DNA of 64,000 nt from Platycnemis pennipes (GCA_933228895.1 OW121851.1:111249271-111313270); one strand, 5' to 3'; shown: positions 10,733-20,600, numbered from the stretch's first letter. Translations and numbers: made by a program. The notes: a model not told the origin generated them from the sequence alone.

Positions 10733-10850
10733 TGTTTTCAAGTCTGTTTCCGCACTAATAGGCGCTTCAGACCGGGAGGAAAGGTATAAGGATAGGAATG
10801 GAAGGGATGGGGATAGGATAAGGTCCGAAGCTCGACTATCACGGGATCTG
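10733..10850 (-). repeat. SINE S1 alternative tail, fragment
   Basis: ttttcaagtctgtttccgca and ctaataggcgcttcagaccg repeat the tail at 10383-10470 and, in complement, 770-830. The body is lost after about 10850. Confidence 0.6.
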
Positions 10851-10854
10851 AAGT

Positions 10855-11640
10855 GAGAGAATGATTCTCTTTTCCTTCTCTTAACTCACATTTCGTTGGG
10901 TTTATTGGATGTTGGTTGGAGAAGTCTCTTCTTACCTTTCCTGGGGCAGTAGCGGATGGAAAATCCGCAGTGTCCCTAAAAATAGAGGCACATGTAGAAT
11001 GTAGATGGGAAGTCTTTGAACTCCCCTCGCTTGGCGATAACGCCGCAGGATCCCGGGAGAATGGAAATCGTCTGACTCTTCGGCCGAGGTCATCTCTCGT
11101 CTCCAAGGTAAACAAAACCGGAATACGCCCGGAGGCCATACGTTGTACAATGCGAAACACTGAGCAATCGCGCCGACAACGTTAGTGGCCCCTACTGACT
11201 GCTAGTCGCAAAAACAGTCTTACCATCCCTTGAATAAATAATATTAGTGTATCAAGTGCCTAGTGTTTGAGCGTTTGAGAATTCGTTTCTAACCACAAAT
11301 TTAAACATTCTATTTTAGAAATTGTGTTCAATGGACAAGGGATTTGCCATAAAGAGAATTAGATATGCATTAAGTTTGCACAAGCTTGGGGTGATCAGAA
11401 AAAAAACTTTACTAAACACTTGGATTCGATTCCAGGAGGATATTATGTTTTTCCATTAATTGTTATGTGATTTTAATTTTAAATTTTTTTACAAAATTGG
11501 GTGTTCCTCCTGAAGCTATAGATGTTGCTATTTTTATTCGGGCGGAGACTGCTGGCACCTCAATTAGTTCACGTCATCGAGGATTGGTGAATATTTTTTG
11601 AGAGATAGGTATTTAGCAGGGAAGGGACGTAAGGTTTATA
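10855..11640. other. No recognised repeat; GC-richer patch 10916-11185
   Basis: A plus-strand frame of 89 codons (10916-11185) overlaps longer minus frames (10738-11160). None shows a domain, signal peptide or clear splice sites. I do not call a gene. Confidence 0.3.
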
Positions 11641-11644
11641 GAAA

Positions 11645-11872
11645 CTTGTCGTCGTCGTTAGCCCTTTCTTAGAGAAAGTCGTGAAGGGGACCACGTTTTA
11701 ACGTCTTATCCGACGAAGAGCTGATCTCGAAGTGTACTCCTCACCGTATTGGACAAGGGATTCCAGAGACAAATGTTCCATTGTCCCTGTCGGGGTTCCT
11801 ACGGCGATCCTCTGGAGGGGAAGTCAGTACTCTACCGGTTCGCCTCTAACCTCTCTCTCTCTCGTCTAACCT
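11645..11872 (-). repeat. SINE S1, diverged
   Basis: The minus-strand body is visible in gaaggggaccacgttttaac, gtcttatccgacgaagag and, near the head, ggggaagtcagtactctacc. The B box is degraded. Confidence 0.6.
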
Positions 11873-11904
11873 CTATCTATAAATTGGTTGTATTTTAAAA
11901 TTAG

Positions 11905-12348
11905 AGTTTAATCATTGACACTATTCTTATAATGAAGTATGTTATCGACCACTTTGTTTATATAGAAATGGATAAGTTGGATAAGTTGTTGGTTTATAGC
12001 ATACCTTGCCAAGATTGTAATAAAATTTATATTGGGTAAACTGCACAATACTTAAAAAAAATAGAATTAATGGCCATAAGTCTTCAATTAAAACAAATAC
12101 TGGAACCTGTGCCTTGGCAAAACATTCTTTGGAAAGCAACCATTCCTTTATATTTGAAGATGCAAAATCGATTGATTTTGAATCTAACCTTCAAAAGAGG
12201 CTTTTTAAAGAAATGGTTTATATAGTAAAAAATGCTACTGCATGCAATAACAGAATAGATATACAAAATTTAAGTAAAATATACCATAACATTATATCAA
12301 CTTTATAAATATATCTTACTCAACAATACCATCAACTTATAAATTAAT
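11905..12348 (+). pseudogene. Penelope-like element GIY-YIG domain, interrupted by an RTE
   Basis: From about 11978 one frame reads LVYSIPCQDCNKIYIG, an in-frame stop where PLEs have Q or E, then T and RINGHKSSIKTNTGTCALAK and HSLESNHSF. These are the zinc-finger-like CxxC, the YIG strand and the R...H helix of PLE nucleases. The frame 12114-12308 continues through KRLFKEMVYIVKN and ends at IYHNIISTL, as in complete PLE C-termini. The premature stop at the YIG motif inactivates it. Its 3' UTR continues after the RTE insertion at 15780. It differs in sequence from the PLEs at 77-510 and 41382-43250, so several PLE families are present. Confidence 0.8.
12338..12348 (+). repeat. Target-site duplication, left, of the full-length RTE
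   Basis: tataaattaat is identical to 15769-15779. Eleven base pairs, no mismatch. Confidence 0.95.
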
Positions 12349-12375
12349 CATCATCATCATCATTGGTCAACAATC

Positions 12376-15315
12376 CTAGGATTGGTTTGACGCAGCTTTC
12401 CACTCGTTTCTTCTATCGGCCAACCTTTTCATTGTGACGTAATTCTTCTGTTTTACATTCTTCACGACCTGTTCCATGTATCTCATACGAGGCCTGCCTT
12501 TTCCAATCTTCCCGTTCACTTTTCCCTCGACGATAGTCTTCATCAGGCCATCGTGTCTCAAGATATGACCGATTAAGTTTTCCCTTCTTCTTTTTAGAGT
12601 TGTCAGCAGACTTCTCTTTTCTCCTACTCTTCTTAGCACTTCCTCGTTACTTACTCGGTCGATCCATTTAATCTTCAGCATTCTTCTGTAACACCACATT
12701 TCAAATACTTCTACCCTTTTCTTCTCCGCTGCTGTTATCGTCCATGATTCACTGCCGTAAAGAAAAATGCTCCAGATGTATGTTCTGATGAACTGTTTCC
12801 TTACTTCTATGCTTGTATTTCCTGCTGTAAGTAGACTCTTCTTCTGAAAGAATGCCCTCTTTGCCTGGGCTATTCTACTCACTATTTCTTTCTTGCTTCG
12901 TCCATCGTTGGTTACTCTGCTTCCCAGGTAACAGAACTCTTTCACCTCTTCCAGTTTCTGTTTTCCTAGTTTAACGTTGGTTTTGGCCTCTTCTCTTTTG
13001 CTGCACACCAATATCTTAGTCTTCTTCTTATTGATCTTCAGCTGATATCTGGGCATAGTCCTTTCCATGGTTGTTAGCATCTTATTCAGCTCCTTCTCTG
13101 TCTCTGCTATGAGAGCTATGTCATCAGCGAATCGTAGCATACTGATTGTTTCTCCGTGGATTTTCACTCCAGAACACTTCTCCTTGACTTCATTTATGGC
13201 TCTCTCGATGTAAACATTAAAAATTACGGGAGACAGTGCGCAGCCTTGTCTCACTCCTTTCCTTATTCTTGCCTCTTCACAGCTGGGTCCAGATTTAATC
13301 ACAGCAACTTGGTTTTTGTACAGACTGTGTATAATTCTTCGGTCATTGTAGGACACTCCAATTCCCTTCAGAATTCCAAGCATTGAATCCCAATCCACGT
13401 TGTCAAAGGCCTTTTCTAAATCCACAAATGCAATGAAGGTAGGTTTGTTCTTCTCCATTCTCTTCTCTATGAGTAGCCTAAGGGCCAATATTGCTTCCCT
13501 TGTACCCTTACTTTTCCTGAATCCGAATTGATCTTCATCCAGGAACTCCTCTGCTTTTCGTTCTATTCTTCTGTAGATGATCCTGGTCAGTATCTTTGAT
13601 GCATGTGTCGTCAGGCTTATAGTCCTAAACTTTTCGCATTTCTCCGCTCTCTTCTTCTTGGGAATAGGAATTATGATGTTTTTCTCGAAGTCCCTTGGAA
13701 TTTCCCCTGTTGAATACATGTCGCAGATGGTTTTGTAGAGATGAATTAATGTCTTCTCTCCTGCATTTTTAATTAGTTCTGCAGGGACATCATCAATACC
13801 TGAGGCCTTATTCATCCGAAGATCCCTTACTGCAGCGTCGAATTCCGATCTTAATATTGATGCCCCCATATCATCTATTTCCACTTCGCTTTCCTCTTCA
13901 ATAGCTTTTGTGCTGAGATTTTTTCCATTGTATAGCTCTTCCAGATATTCTTTCCACCTCTTCACTTTGTCCTCGTTTTCAATCAAAATTCCTCCATTCT
14001 TGTCCCTTATGGCATTGCCTCTTGCGCTCCGTTCCTTGAAGTGGTTCCTCACTATGCTGTAGGCCGCTTCTACCTTTCCAAGTGCAAGGTTGCTTTGTAC
14101 ATCTTCGCAAAGATTTTTCAACCACAGCTCTCTAGCTTTCCTTGCTTTGCGACTTATTTCGTTCCTTATTCTTTTGTAGCAGAGCTGCCCTTCTTCAGTT
14201 TTCGCATTCTTGTACTTTCTTCTTTCTTCAATCAATTCCAAGACTTCCTCCGTGATCCATGGCTTCTTCTTGGCAACTTTTCTTCTTCCAAGAACTTCTT
14301 TTGCGGCTTCCTGTAGTCCACATTTAATGTTTTCCCAACGCTCTTCCACTGATTTCTCATTCAGGTTCTCTCCTATGTTGTTTCCCACAGCTTTTTGAAA
14401 TGCCAGTTGATGTTGAGCCTCCTTTAGTTTTTCTACTTGCCATATATTCTTCTTTGTTTTCTTCAATTTCTTGAATTTTAGATGGCATTTCATCATCACT
14501 AAATTATGGTCACTGTCGATGTCTGCCCCAGGGTAGCTTTTGCAGTCCTTCACTTGGTTTCTAAATCTCTGCTTCACTAAAATGTAGTCTATTTGGCATC
14601 TTCTACTGTCTCCTGGCATTTTCCATGTGTATCTTCTGCGGTTGTGATTTTTAAACAATGTGTTGGCAACCACTAACTTATGTTGAGTGCAGAACTCCAG
14701 CAGCCTTTCTCCTCTTTCGTTTCGGTTTCCCAATCCGTATTTTCCAGTTATTCTTCCATCTTGACCTTCGCCGACAATAGCGTTCCAGTCCCCTAAAATA
14801 ATTAGGTTTTCTTCTCCTCTTACCTGTTTTATAACTTCCGTGATACCTTCGTAGGCGTCTTCCACTTCTTCATCTTCATAGCCAGTCGTAGGCATGTAAA
14901 CCTGCACCACCACGGTATCTACAGGTTTGGTCTCGATCTTCACCATTATTATCCTTTCATTGTACTGCAGGAAGCTCTTCACACGCATTCCGGCGCTCTT
15001 TCTGTGCATAATCCCTACTCCAGCATTACCATTTAATGATCCTGTATGTATAATCCTGTAGCTTCCACTCCAAAAGTCTCCTTCTTCGGGCCACTTCATT
15101 TCGCTGATTCCTAATACGTCGAGGTCCATTCTTCGCATTTCTACCTTCAGGTTCTCCAGTCTTCCACAGGTCCGAAGCGATCTCACGTTCCATGTTCCTA
15201 CCCTAAAAAGTGTATCACATTTGACTGATGTACTCTCTCGGGTAGTCCCCGCCCGGAGATCCGAATGGGGGACTATTTTACCTCCGGAATATTTTACTCG
15301 AGAGGGTGCCATCAC
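12376..15315 (-). CDS. RTE ORF2: apurinic endonuclease plus reverse transcriptase, 979 aa
   Basis: Nicks target DNA and copies the element RNA at the nick (target-primed reverse transcription). Endonuclease, residues about 36-275: GTWNVRSL with N43, LGISEMKW with E72, LGDWNA at 174-179, QIDYI at 241-245, and the catalytic SDH at 268-270. A basic linker follows (about 280-480). RT, about 480-800: FVDLEKAFD at 630-638, GVRQGCALSP at 687-696, and FADD at 729-732; the metal-binding aspartates D632, D731 and D732 are all present. The C-terminal domain (850-979) has YGSESWT and LIGHILRHDGL, as in BovB/RTE proteins and in genes annotated craniofacial development protein 2-like. No stop or frameshift; length is normal for RTE. 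The first in-frame ATG after an upstream stop is used; a second ATG follows immediately. Confidence 0.95.
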   Translation of the reverse strand: MMAPSRVKYSGGKIVPHSDLRAGTTRESTSVKCDTLFRVGTWNVRSLRTCGRLENLKVEMRRMDLDVLGISEMKWPEEGDFWSGSYRIIHTGSLNGNAGVGIMHRKSAGMRVKSFLQYNERIIMVKIETKPVDTVVVQVYMPTTGYEDEEVEDAYEGITEVIKQVRGEENLIILGDWNAIVGEGQDGRITGKYGLGNRNERGERLLEFCTQHKLVVANTLFKNHNRRRYTWKMPGDSRRCQIDYILVKQRFRNQVKDCKSYPGADIDSDHNLVMMKCHLKFKKLKKTKKNIWQVEKLKEAQHQLAFQKAVGNNIGENLNEKSVEERWENIKCGLQEAAKEVLGRRKVAKKKPWITEEVLELIEERRKYKNAKTEEGQLCYKRIRNEISRKARKARELWLKNLCEDVQSNLALGKVEAAYSIVRNHFKERSARGNAIRDKNGGILIENEDKVKRWKEYLEELYNGKNLSTKAIEEESEVEIDDMGASILRSEFDAAVRDLRMNKASGIDDVPAELIKNAGEKTLIHLYKTICDMYSTGEIPRDFEKNIIIPIPKKKRAEKCEKFRTISLTTHASKILTRIIYRRIERKAEEFLDEDQFGFRKSKGTREAILALRLLIEKRMEKNKPTFIAFVDLEKAFDNVDWDSMLGILKGIGVSYNDRRIIHSLYKNQVAVIKSGPSCEEARIRKGVRQGCALSPVIFNVYIERAINEVKEKCSGVKIHGETISMLRFADDIALIAETEKELNKMLTTMERTMPRYQLKINKKKTKILVCSKREEAKTNVKLGKQKLEEVKEFCYLGSRVTNDGRSKKEIVSRIAQAKRAFFQKKSLLTAGNTSIEVRKQFIRTYIWSIFLYGSESWTITAAEKKRVEVFEMWCYRRMLKIKWIDRVSNEEVLRRVGEKRSLLTTLKRRRENLIGHILRHDGLMKTIVEGKVNGKIGKGRPRMRYMEQVVKNVKQKNYVTMKRLADRRNEWKAASNQS

Positions 15316-15562
15316 GTCTTGATAATAAAGGAAAGAGTGGAGTAGCTGCGACTCCTCGGGATATTAATGTGGTGGTTTCCCCTTGCCTTCCACATCGCAG
15401 TACTACAGCCGTTAAAGTAAATGTTACCACGCCTGTAGTGAAATGAGTGTCGCTGTACCGACCACTGTGGTCTCCACCTTCACTCATGTGAAGAAGATCT
15501 GCTGCCCTCTCCTCCGGGTGATGAGAAGCGTAATTATTGGCGGCCTCCCGTCGCCAAGTCAC
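15278..15562 (-). CDS. Possible RTE ORF1, 94 codons, overlapping ORF2
   Basis: This frame begins with MTWRREAANNYASHHPEERA and overlaps the start of the main ORF by 38 nt in another frame. Some RTE elements have a short ORF1 in this position. The N-terminal half is preserved in the deletion derivative (39554-39742 minus) with one substitution in the first 23 residues, although that copy is otherwise non-coding, so RNA structure could equally explain conservation. No known domain. Arg- and His-rich. It may be non-coding leader. Confidence 0.4.
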   Translation of the reverse strand: MTWRREAANNYASHHPEERAADLLHMSEGGDHSGRYSDTHFTTGVVTFTLTAVVLRCGRQGETTTLISRGVAATPLFPLLSRRDGTLSSKIFRR

Positions 15563-15768
15563 GGCATCTTCACAGGTTCTGTATTACTTAGAGGCCTACC
15601 TTACCCAGGGATAGACCAATACCCCCTCGGAATGCCGTCGCTTTTTGTCCACGACTGCTTATTCGACGAGTAAACTCGCTTATCTCGCAGCTAACCTCTA
15701 TATCTAAAGGTCGACCCACCATCCGCAACCCGGTGGACGCACTCGGTGGCTTTAAGCTCAGCCGCGAG

Positions 15769-15779
15769 TATAAATTAAT
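15769..15779 (+). repeat. Target-site duplication, right, of the full-length RTE
   Basis: tataaattaat, identical to 12338-12348. Confidence 0.95.
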
Positions 15780-15784
15780 ATTCA

Positions 15785-15859
15785 TTCAATATTCAATTTT
15801 GTTATTTAAAAAAAAATATATATATACATATTTTTTAAATAACAAAATTGAATATTGAA
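15785..15859. repeat. Long palindrome, 29-bp arms
   Basis: ttcaatattcaattttgtta plus ttaaaaaa is mirrored by ttttttaaataacaaaattg plus aatattgaa around an (AT)n loop. No mismatch seen in the arms. Confidence 0.85.
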
Positions 15860-15909
15860 ATCTGTAAAAAAATAATGAAAATGTAAAAACTTACATTGTG
15901 CATCAAATA

Positions 15910-15947
15910 GCCCTGATGAAGCCGCAATAAAGAGGCGAAACGTTGGC
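15910..15947 (+). ncRNA. Canonical-core hammerhead-like motif
   Basis: Order GCC, CTGATGA (15913-15919), stem II gcc/ggc closing a loop, GAAAC (15937-15941), GTT, GGC. The conserved box CTGATGA and GAAA are exact. GCC/GGC flanks form stem I and the would-be cleavage triplet GTT obeys the NUH rule. Stem III is minimal, as in PLE hammerheads. Directly downstream of the PLE coding remnant. Confidence 0.65.
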
Positions 15948-16170
15948 GAAAATTGGTGTTTCTCTTAACGACCAAACAACTCCAGACAGTTTATCCATTT
16001 CTACATTGACACTATTGATTGCTAAGATTTATAAGATTGTCGATGCTTAGACAGCTACTCATTTTTAATATTTATATTACCCTGTTGATGTTGTAATGAG
16101 ACTATGTAAACGTTTTCATGTATATGTTTCAAGGGACAATAATGTCCTGGAACAAATAAATATATCTATC

Positions 16171-16368
16171 GATCTATCTATATATCTATAATGCCGACCC
16201 AATCCCCTCCCACGGTATATTTTATTCCGTGAATGCAAACCAATTACGTATGTTTTAATCGATCTATCGATCGATCTATCTATCTATCTATAATGCCGAC
16301 CCAATCCCCTCCCACGGTATATTTTATTCCGTGAATGCAAGCCAATTACGTATGTTTTAATCGACTAC
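16171..16368 (+). repeat. 102-bp tandem duplication linked by (ATCT)n
   Basis: atgccgacccaatcccctcc through tacgtatgttttaatcgat occurs at 16191-16264 and 16293-16366 with one difference (aaacc versus aagcc). Each copy is preceded by an atctatcg-type microsatellite, suggesting slippage or unequal exchange between the microsatellites. Confidence 0.85.
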
Positions 16369-16369
16369 T

Positions 16370-17740
16370 GAGTCTTCCATCATCCTTATTTGGCTATGGC
16401 TATGATTTTTGACTTCTACGTTAAATGAAAATATTTAATATTCGCTGAAACTTGTTGTATTTATTGTTCTTCTTACAATCGTTGCTAAAGAAACCCTTAT
16501 CATGATCCATGATTGACTTGCTGATTTTTTAATGGTGTAAAAAGCCCAACCCAAATGCAGCTCTACCTAATTTCTATCGATAGATACTACAAAAAGTATT
16601 TTTTCTAATCTAGGCCGATTTGTGCATCATATATACTAGCATATCTTGTTTTAAAGGAGTTTGTTAGGTGCTTATTTATTAGCCAGCTCTCAGAATTGTA
16701 TGTACATTTCACATTAAAAATTGTTAAGGCAACAATATTCTCCTATCAGTAAACTTCCCCTTCAATTTTAATGGTACCCCTGCTAGTTGGTGCTGTAAGA
16801 AAGGAGGAGGAAAAAAAACAGGATCAATTTTCCCTTTTGGCCTTATTACCAGCATATAAACAAAACATTTCCCTAGTTGCTGAAAAAATAGGGCTGCTAG
16901 CGTGTGCTTCTATGACGTGTAATAAATTGCGCAATCTCTGGGATTTGGATTTCGAGGATGAAATCTTTAAGCATGAGTTTTCTTGCTTGAACAGCTGTTC
17001 ATGCCAACGACCACACCTTTCTCACCCACTTATGCAATCTCCGTGGTATTAGTGCAGTCTCTCTCTCTGTTGGATAAACATTCTCGTTGCTGAGAGGCTC
17101 GTTTGTGAAGAATCTAATAAATGTAAGTCAGCAATTATTGTTTCTGAAATTTCAGTGTGCTAAAACGTCTGTTTTCTTATCGATTCATGATATTCTCGGA
17201 AAAATAAAGTCAATTAACATGCAGCTTAAATGGAAACTCCGAATTATGGATTTCTATTTTATTCATTTTAACACGTTGCGTACCGGGGTATTTGACCGCC
17301 TTGTAACCCTCTGTTCCGGCGGATTTTTAAACCTCACTGGTTGAAAATGCGTTGCATCAGTAAAAATGCTGTAACTTATTTAAAAATGAAATTTTTTTAA
17401 TGGGATTTGGAAAATAATACTCACAGAATGTCTCAGTATTTCCTTTGTGTGATACTCCTTAAAACATTTTCCCTTGTAGAGTGGAACACCGCAAGTCGAA
17501 CACACATTCCTCGTCTCCTTCCTAATTTTTCATTAAGAGCACACTTTGCATCTTCGGGTGCGGTATTTCTTCTTCCCCTTTCCCACGATAGGGACGAGAT
17601 GATGTTTACCAAGGTCTCTCGAGAGACTTTGTGGGTGATCTCTCGAAGGAGCACGCTCCGTCGCTTATTATGAGTGGTAACTGAGGCAACCAATTGAATG
17701 AACCAAACTTCAGCGGCTGATGCAGCCATTTGAAACTCCC
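16370..17740. other. No gene recognised
   Basis: Open frames 16771-17052 plus and 17433-17729 minus have no recognisable domain. A ttttaacacgttgcgtaccg word at 17267-17286 resembles ends of piggyBac-type MITEs, but I found no partner end. Confidence 0.35.
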
Positions 17741-17744
17741 CGTA

Positions 17745-18345
17745 ATAGTATTGAAAAGTTACTTAAAGATATGAGCCCCTGGCCCTGATCAAATTTCCCC
17801 CACTTATGAAGAGAGTTAGCTTCCGAAATTTCTCCCTACCTGTAAATAATATTAAATAAATCCCGGACCAAACACGTCGTACGGATGGATTGGAAAACAG
17901 CCGATGTAACACCTATTTTTAGAAGTGGTGATAGGGAGCAGCCATCTAACTACCCCACATCCATTACATGCAAGGTGCTGGAACATAGAATTGTCAGTTC
18001 AGCCATGGGGCACCGAGATAACCAGAATTTATGGTCCAATGTTCAGCATGGCTTCCGGAAGAGCAGATCGTGTGAAACTCAACTTGCTCCCTTTTCCCAC
18101 GATATTTTAGCTAATGGCGAAAATAATATTCCAGTGGATGCTATATTTCTCGATTTGAATAAATCTTTTGACAGGGTGTCTCACAGAAAACTAATTGTGA
18201 ACTTAAAATCTTATGGGTTAGACAGTAATAGCATATATTATGGGTAAGTGATTTTCTAAATGATCTTGTGCAAAGTGGAAGGTATTTGGAAGGTATTACC
18301 TCCCCGGCAATTGAAGTCAGTTCGGGTGTGTCACAAGGTTTTCAC
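17745..18345 (+). pseudogene. LINE reverse transcriptase fragment (CR1/L2/jockey-like, LINE-B type)
   Basis: The frame 17885-18247 reads DWKTADVTPIFRSGDREQPS, VQHGFRKSRSCETQL, VDAIFLDLNKSFDRVSHRKL and LKSYGLDS. These are RT blocks of the large non-LTR group with HGFRK and the first catalytic aspartate in FLDLNKSFD (family: FLDFSKAFD). The usual NYRPISL is damaged to NYPTSI. Upstream, other frames give decayed SPGPDQIP-like sequence. It stops near vssGVSQG (18330) before the FADD box. Clearly a different lineage from the RTE. It may be the body of the family whose 3' ends occur at 56565-57064. Confidence 0.75.
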
Positions 18346-19180
18346 ACTCGTAATCATTAATGAAAAATGATGTGCTTTTACTGCTTAAAAATAATAAAAA
18401 GATTAAAATTTAAATCCAAAAGCCGTAAACTAAAGTTGTTTAAGGCTTAAATTTTGTTAAGGTTGTTTAAGGAACGTTGCTTTCAATGAAACCTAAATGA
18501 AGGCCAAACACAAGAATGTCTACATTCATCTAGAGTCCCACCTTCATTGCAACCGTTTATTACGTCTGTTGGAGCGAAGTCTTTAACTTTTTAAAATTCT
18601 CACAATGGTTAGTATATTTTACCTCGCCAAATTTGTCCATTAGCGTTCTTTACACAACCGGAAATTTGACTAATTTTTTAAAAAATATATTTAAATAAAG
18701 AGGCAGTGTCCTTAATGCGACGATACATTCATTCGCTATCATAAATGTCAAAAATATTCCAGCCATGTCTTACAAGAAAGAAAGATAGGGAGTTCTTCCT
18801 CGCCGGATAAGGCGGGATAGCGTGACTAGGGTCGGGATGATTTGAAAAAAAAAGGGTCGAACGGAAGGAAAGGAGGGTTGAGGAAGGGGCAGGGGGCTGA
18901 GTTGGAAGAAAGGAGTTGAGTGTGAAGGTTGCCATGATGAAAATTTATCGCTCGGAGGAATGCGAAACGCGACGATGACCCGGAACAAAGCAGTCCGGTT
19001 CCCTCTTGATGATTGCAGGCTTTCTTACATTTAGGAGGGGTCCCGACATCATTGCATGCCAACAGACGCTTGAGCGAGCCTTACGTAATTTCCTCATTCA
19101 GTATTTTTCTGTTCCAACATTGGTTTAACTTCAACCCATCGTTCTATTTATTTCTCTCTTTTATCCTGATGCTAATTACT
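18346..19180. other. No gene recognised
   Basis: AT-rich, then a GC-richer patch 18780-19060 with minus-strand open frames in three overlapping versions, none with recognisable features. Confidence 0.35.
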
Positions 19181-19182
19181 TA

Positions 19183-19683
19183 AAAGAAGAATCTACTTAC
19201 AGCGAGAAATACAAGCTGAGAAGTAAGGAGGCAATTCATCAGAGCGTATATATGGAGCATGTTTCTTACGGCAGTGAGGCATGGACGATGACAGCAAGAA
19301 GAAAAGGGTCGTAGCATTCAAAATGTGGTGCTGCAGAAGAATGATGAAGATAAAATGGATCGACCGAGTGACAAACGAAGAAGTTGTAAGAAGAGTGGGT
19401 GAAAAGAGAAGCCTGCTGACAACTTTAAAAAGGAGGGACAACTTAATCGGCCACATCTTAAGACACGATGACCTGATGACTACAATCGCTGAAGGACTAG
19501 CGAGTGGGAAGAATGGCAAAGGAAGGCCCCGAGTGAGATACATGGAACAGGTCGTGAAGGATGTAAAAGAATGACGTTAATATGAAGTTGGATGGACGTT
19601 GGAACGACGGTTGGAAGGTTGGACGATAGAAGAATCGACTAGAAAGCTGCGTCAAACCATTCCTAGGATTATTGACCGATGAT
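19183..19683 (+). mobile_element. 5'-truncated RTE copy
   Basis: Encodes the RTE C-terminal domain (frame 19281-19574, MKIKWIDRVTNEE, LIGHILRHDDLM) with a deleted residue in the KRRR region and an early stop. It ends at the standard 3' end before gatgatg. Flanks gctaattactt and gcgaattattt resemble a decayed 11-bp duplication. Confidence 0.85.
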
Positions 19684-19710
19684 GCGAATTATTTCATAAA
19701 TCTTATGTAA

Positions 19711-20420
19711 TAGGGTAGCTTCCTTCATCGAAGAAAACATGATTCATTAGTTTCAAGTCATGCCATACCATAAATCTATTCTTCTTACATAAACAGGTTT
19801 AATTTAGAAATCACAGTTTACTAGTGAATTAAGTTTTAATAGCATGACCATTTGAAAAAGCTCATAAATGGAAGGGTGCGATGCCTTCTTGCTGACGTAT
19901 GTAGTTTATATGGTTTACGTAGCGAGGCATAGGAAATATTCGTCTCCTGAACTTACCATTCTATATCAGAGCCCCTTATCTCTATTAAACATGTATTAAT
20001 AATAACCTATTAAAACTATCAAAGTTCGAAGTCTCCTCCGTTAAAAATGGTATTAGTAATGGTAATCGTTTCACAGGCTCCATGGCATTTTGCTCATGGA
20101 GTCCCCTGCTACTGCGAAGTATGGCGTGAAGTTCGCTCGGCGATGGGCCAACTTCACGGAATACTTACAATTAGTAAAATGAATACTAACTGAACAATGA
20201 AAAGAACGTATCTACGGCTGTAATATATAACAAATTAAGATACGTTAAGTTAAAGTTAAGTTAAATTTGGTTACGGCTATGTGGATTTTAATCTTAATTT
20301 GTTATTGAATGCTAACTTTTTCAAAGTAATCAACTGCACAAATAATTTTTCATTAATGAATTAAAGGTATTCATTACAAATCAACCGAGTGAATATACCT
20401 CCGATACTAGTTAATAAGCT
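19711..20420 (+). mobile_element. MITE family T1, copy b
   Basis: Starts tagggtagcttccttcat (19712) and shares with copies a and c the blocks gcataggaaatattcgtctc, gtggcgtgaagttcgc-like and gatgggccaacttcacgga. The right third diverges and the right terminal repeat is missing. A short palindromic taagttaaagttaagtt patch lies inside. Confidence 0.7.
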
Positions 20421-20425
20421 CTAAA

Positions 20426-20600
20426 GGCTGCTTTACACAGTACCTACAATTCGTTGTACAATTTCTTGTGCATACAAACGCTTGTATCAGGAAATTGTAC
20501 CGTGTAAAGCGGCAAATTGTGTGAAAGCTTGTGCGAATGTCTGAATGACTGTATGGAAAATAGAACCTGTTCTAATTCCATTCAGACAAGCATACAAACC
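20426..20600. mobile_element. Fragment of a TTTACACGG-type Harbinger-like MITE
   Basis: aggctgctttacacagtacc and an inverted inner copy gtaccgtgtaaagcggc resemble the ends of the complete element at 27498-27923. The right end is not found. Confidence 0.5.

Larger units (their letters stand above)
12349..15768 (-). mobile_element. Full-length RTE-clade non-LTR retrotransposon
   Basis: About 3.42 kb between perfect 11-bp target duplications. On the minus strand it has a ~450-nt 5' leader (15768-15316), a short ORF overlapping the main ORF, the intact 979-codon ORF, and a very short 3' UTR ending in a (TGATGA)n microsatellite (12349-12363). The short tandem-repeat tail instead of poly(A) and the apurinic endonuclease-RT order are RTE hallmarks. 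The 5' end is validated by 38694-39948, whose right end stops at the same base (gccgtgag versus gccgcgag). Intact ORF and perfect duplication imply a recent insertion. It landed in the 3' UTR of a PLE. Confidence 0.95.
15780..16170 (+). mobile_element. PLE 3' UTR, continuation after the RTE insertion
   Basis: Follows 11905-12348 once the RTE and one duplication copy are removed. It holds a long perfect hairpin (15785-15859), a hammerhead-like motif (15911-15947) and an end rich in aataaata. The word cattgacactatt occurs both at 11910 and 16009, possibly a remnant of the partial terminal repeat (pLTR) typical of PLEs. Confidence 0.6.

Noticed and set aside
10738..11160. 140-codon minus-strand frame
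   Set aside because: It begins in SINE tail sequence, has no domain and overlaps competing frames.
15700..15768. HDV-like ribozyme at the RTE 5' end
   Set aside because: Local hairpins exist, but I could not find the strand pairing for the P1 helix of the double pseudoknot.
17267..17345. piggyBac-type MITE end (ttaacacgttgcgtaccg)
   Set aside because: Only one end resembles such elements; no inverted partner or TTAA duplication was found.
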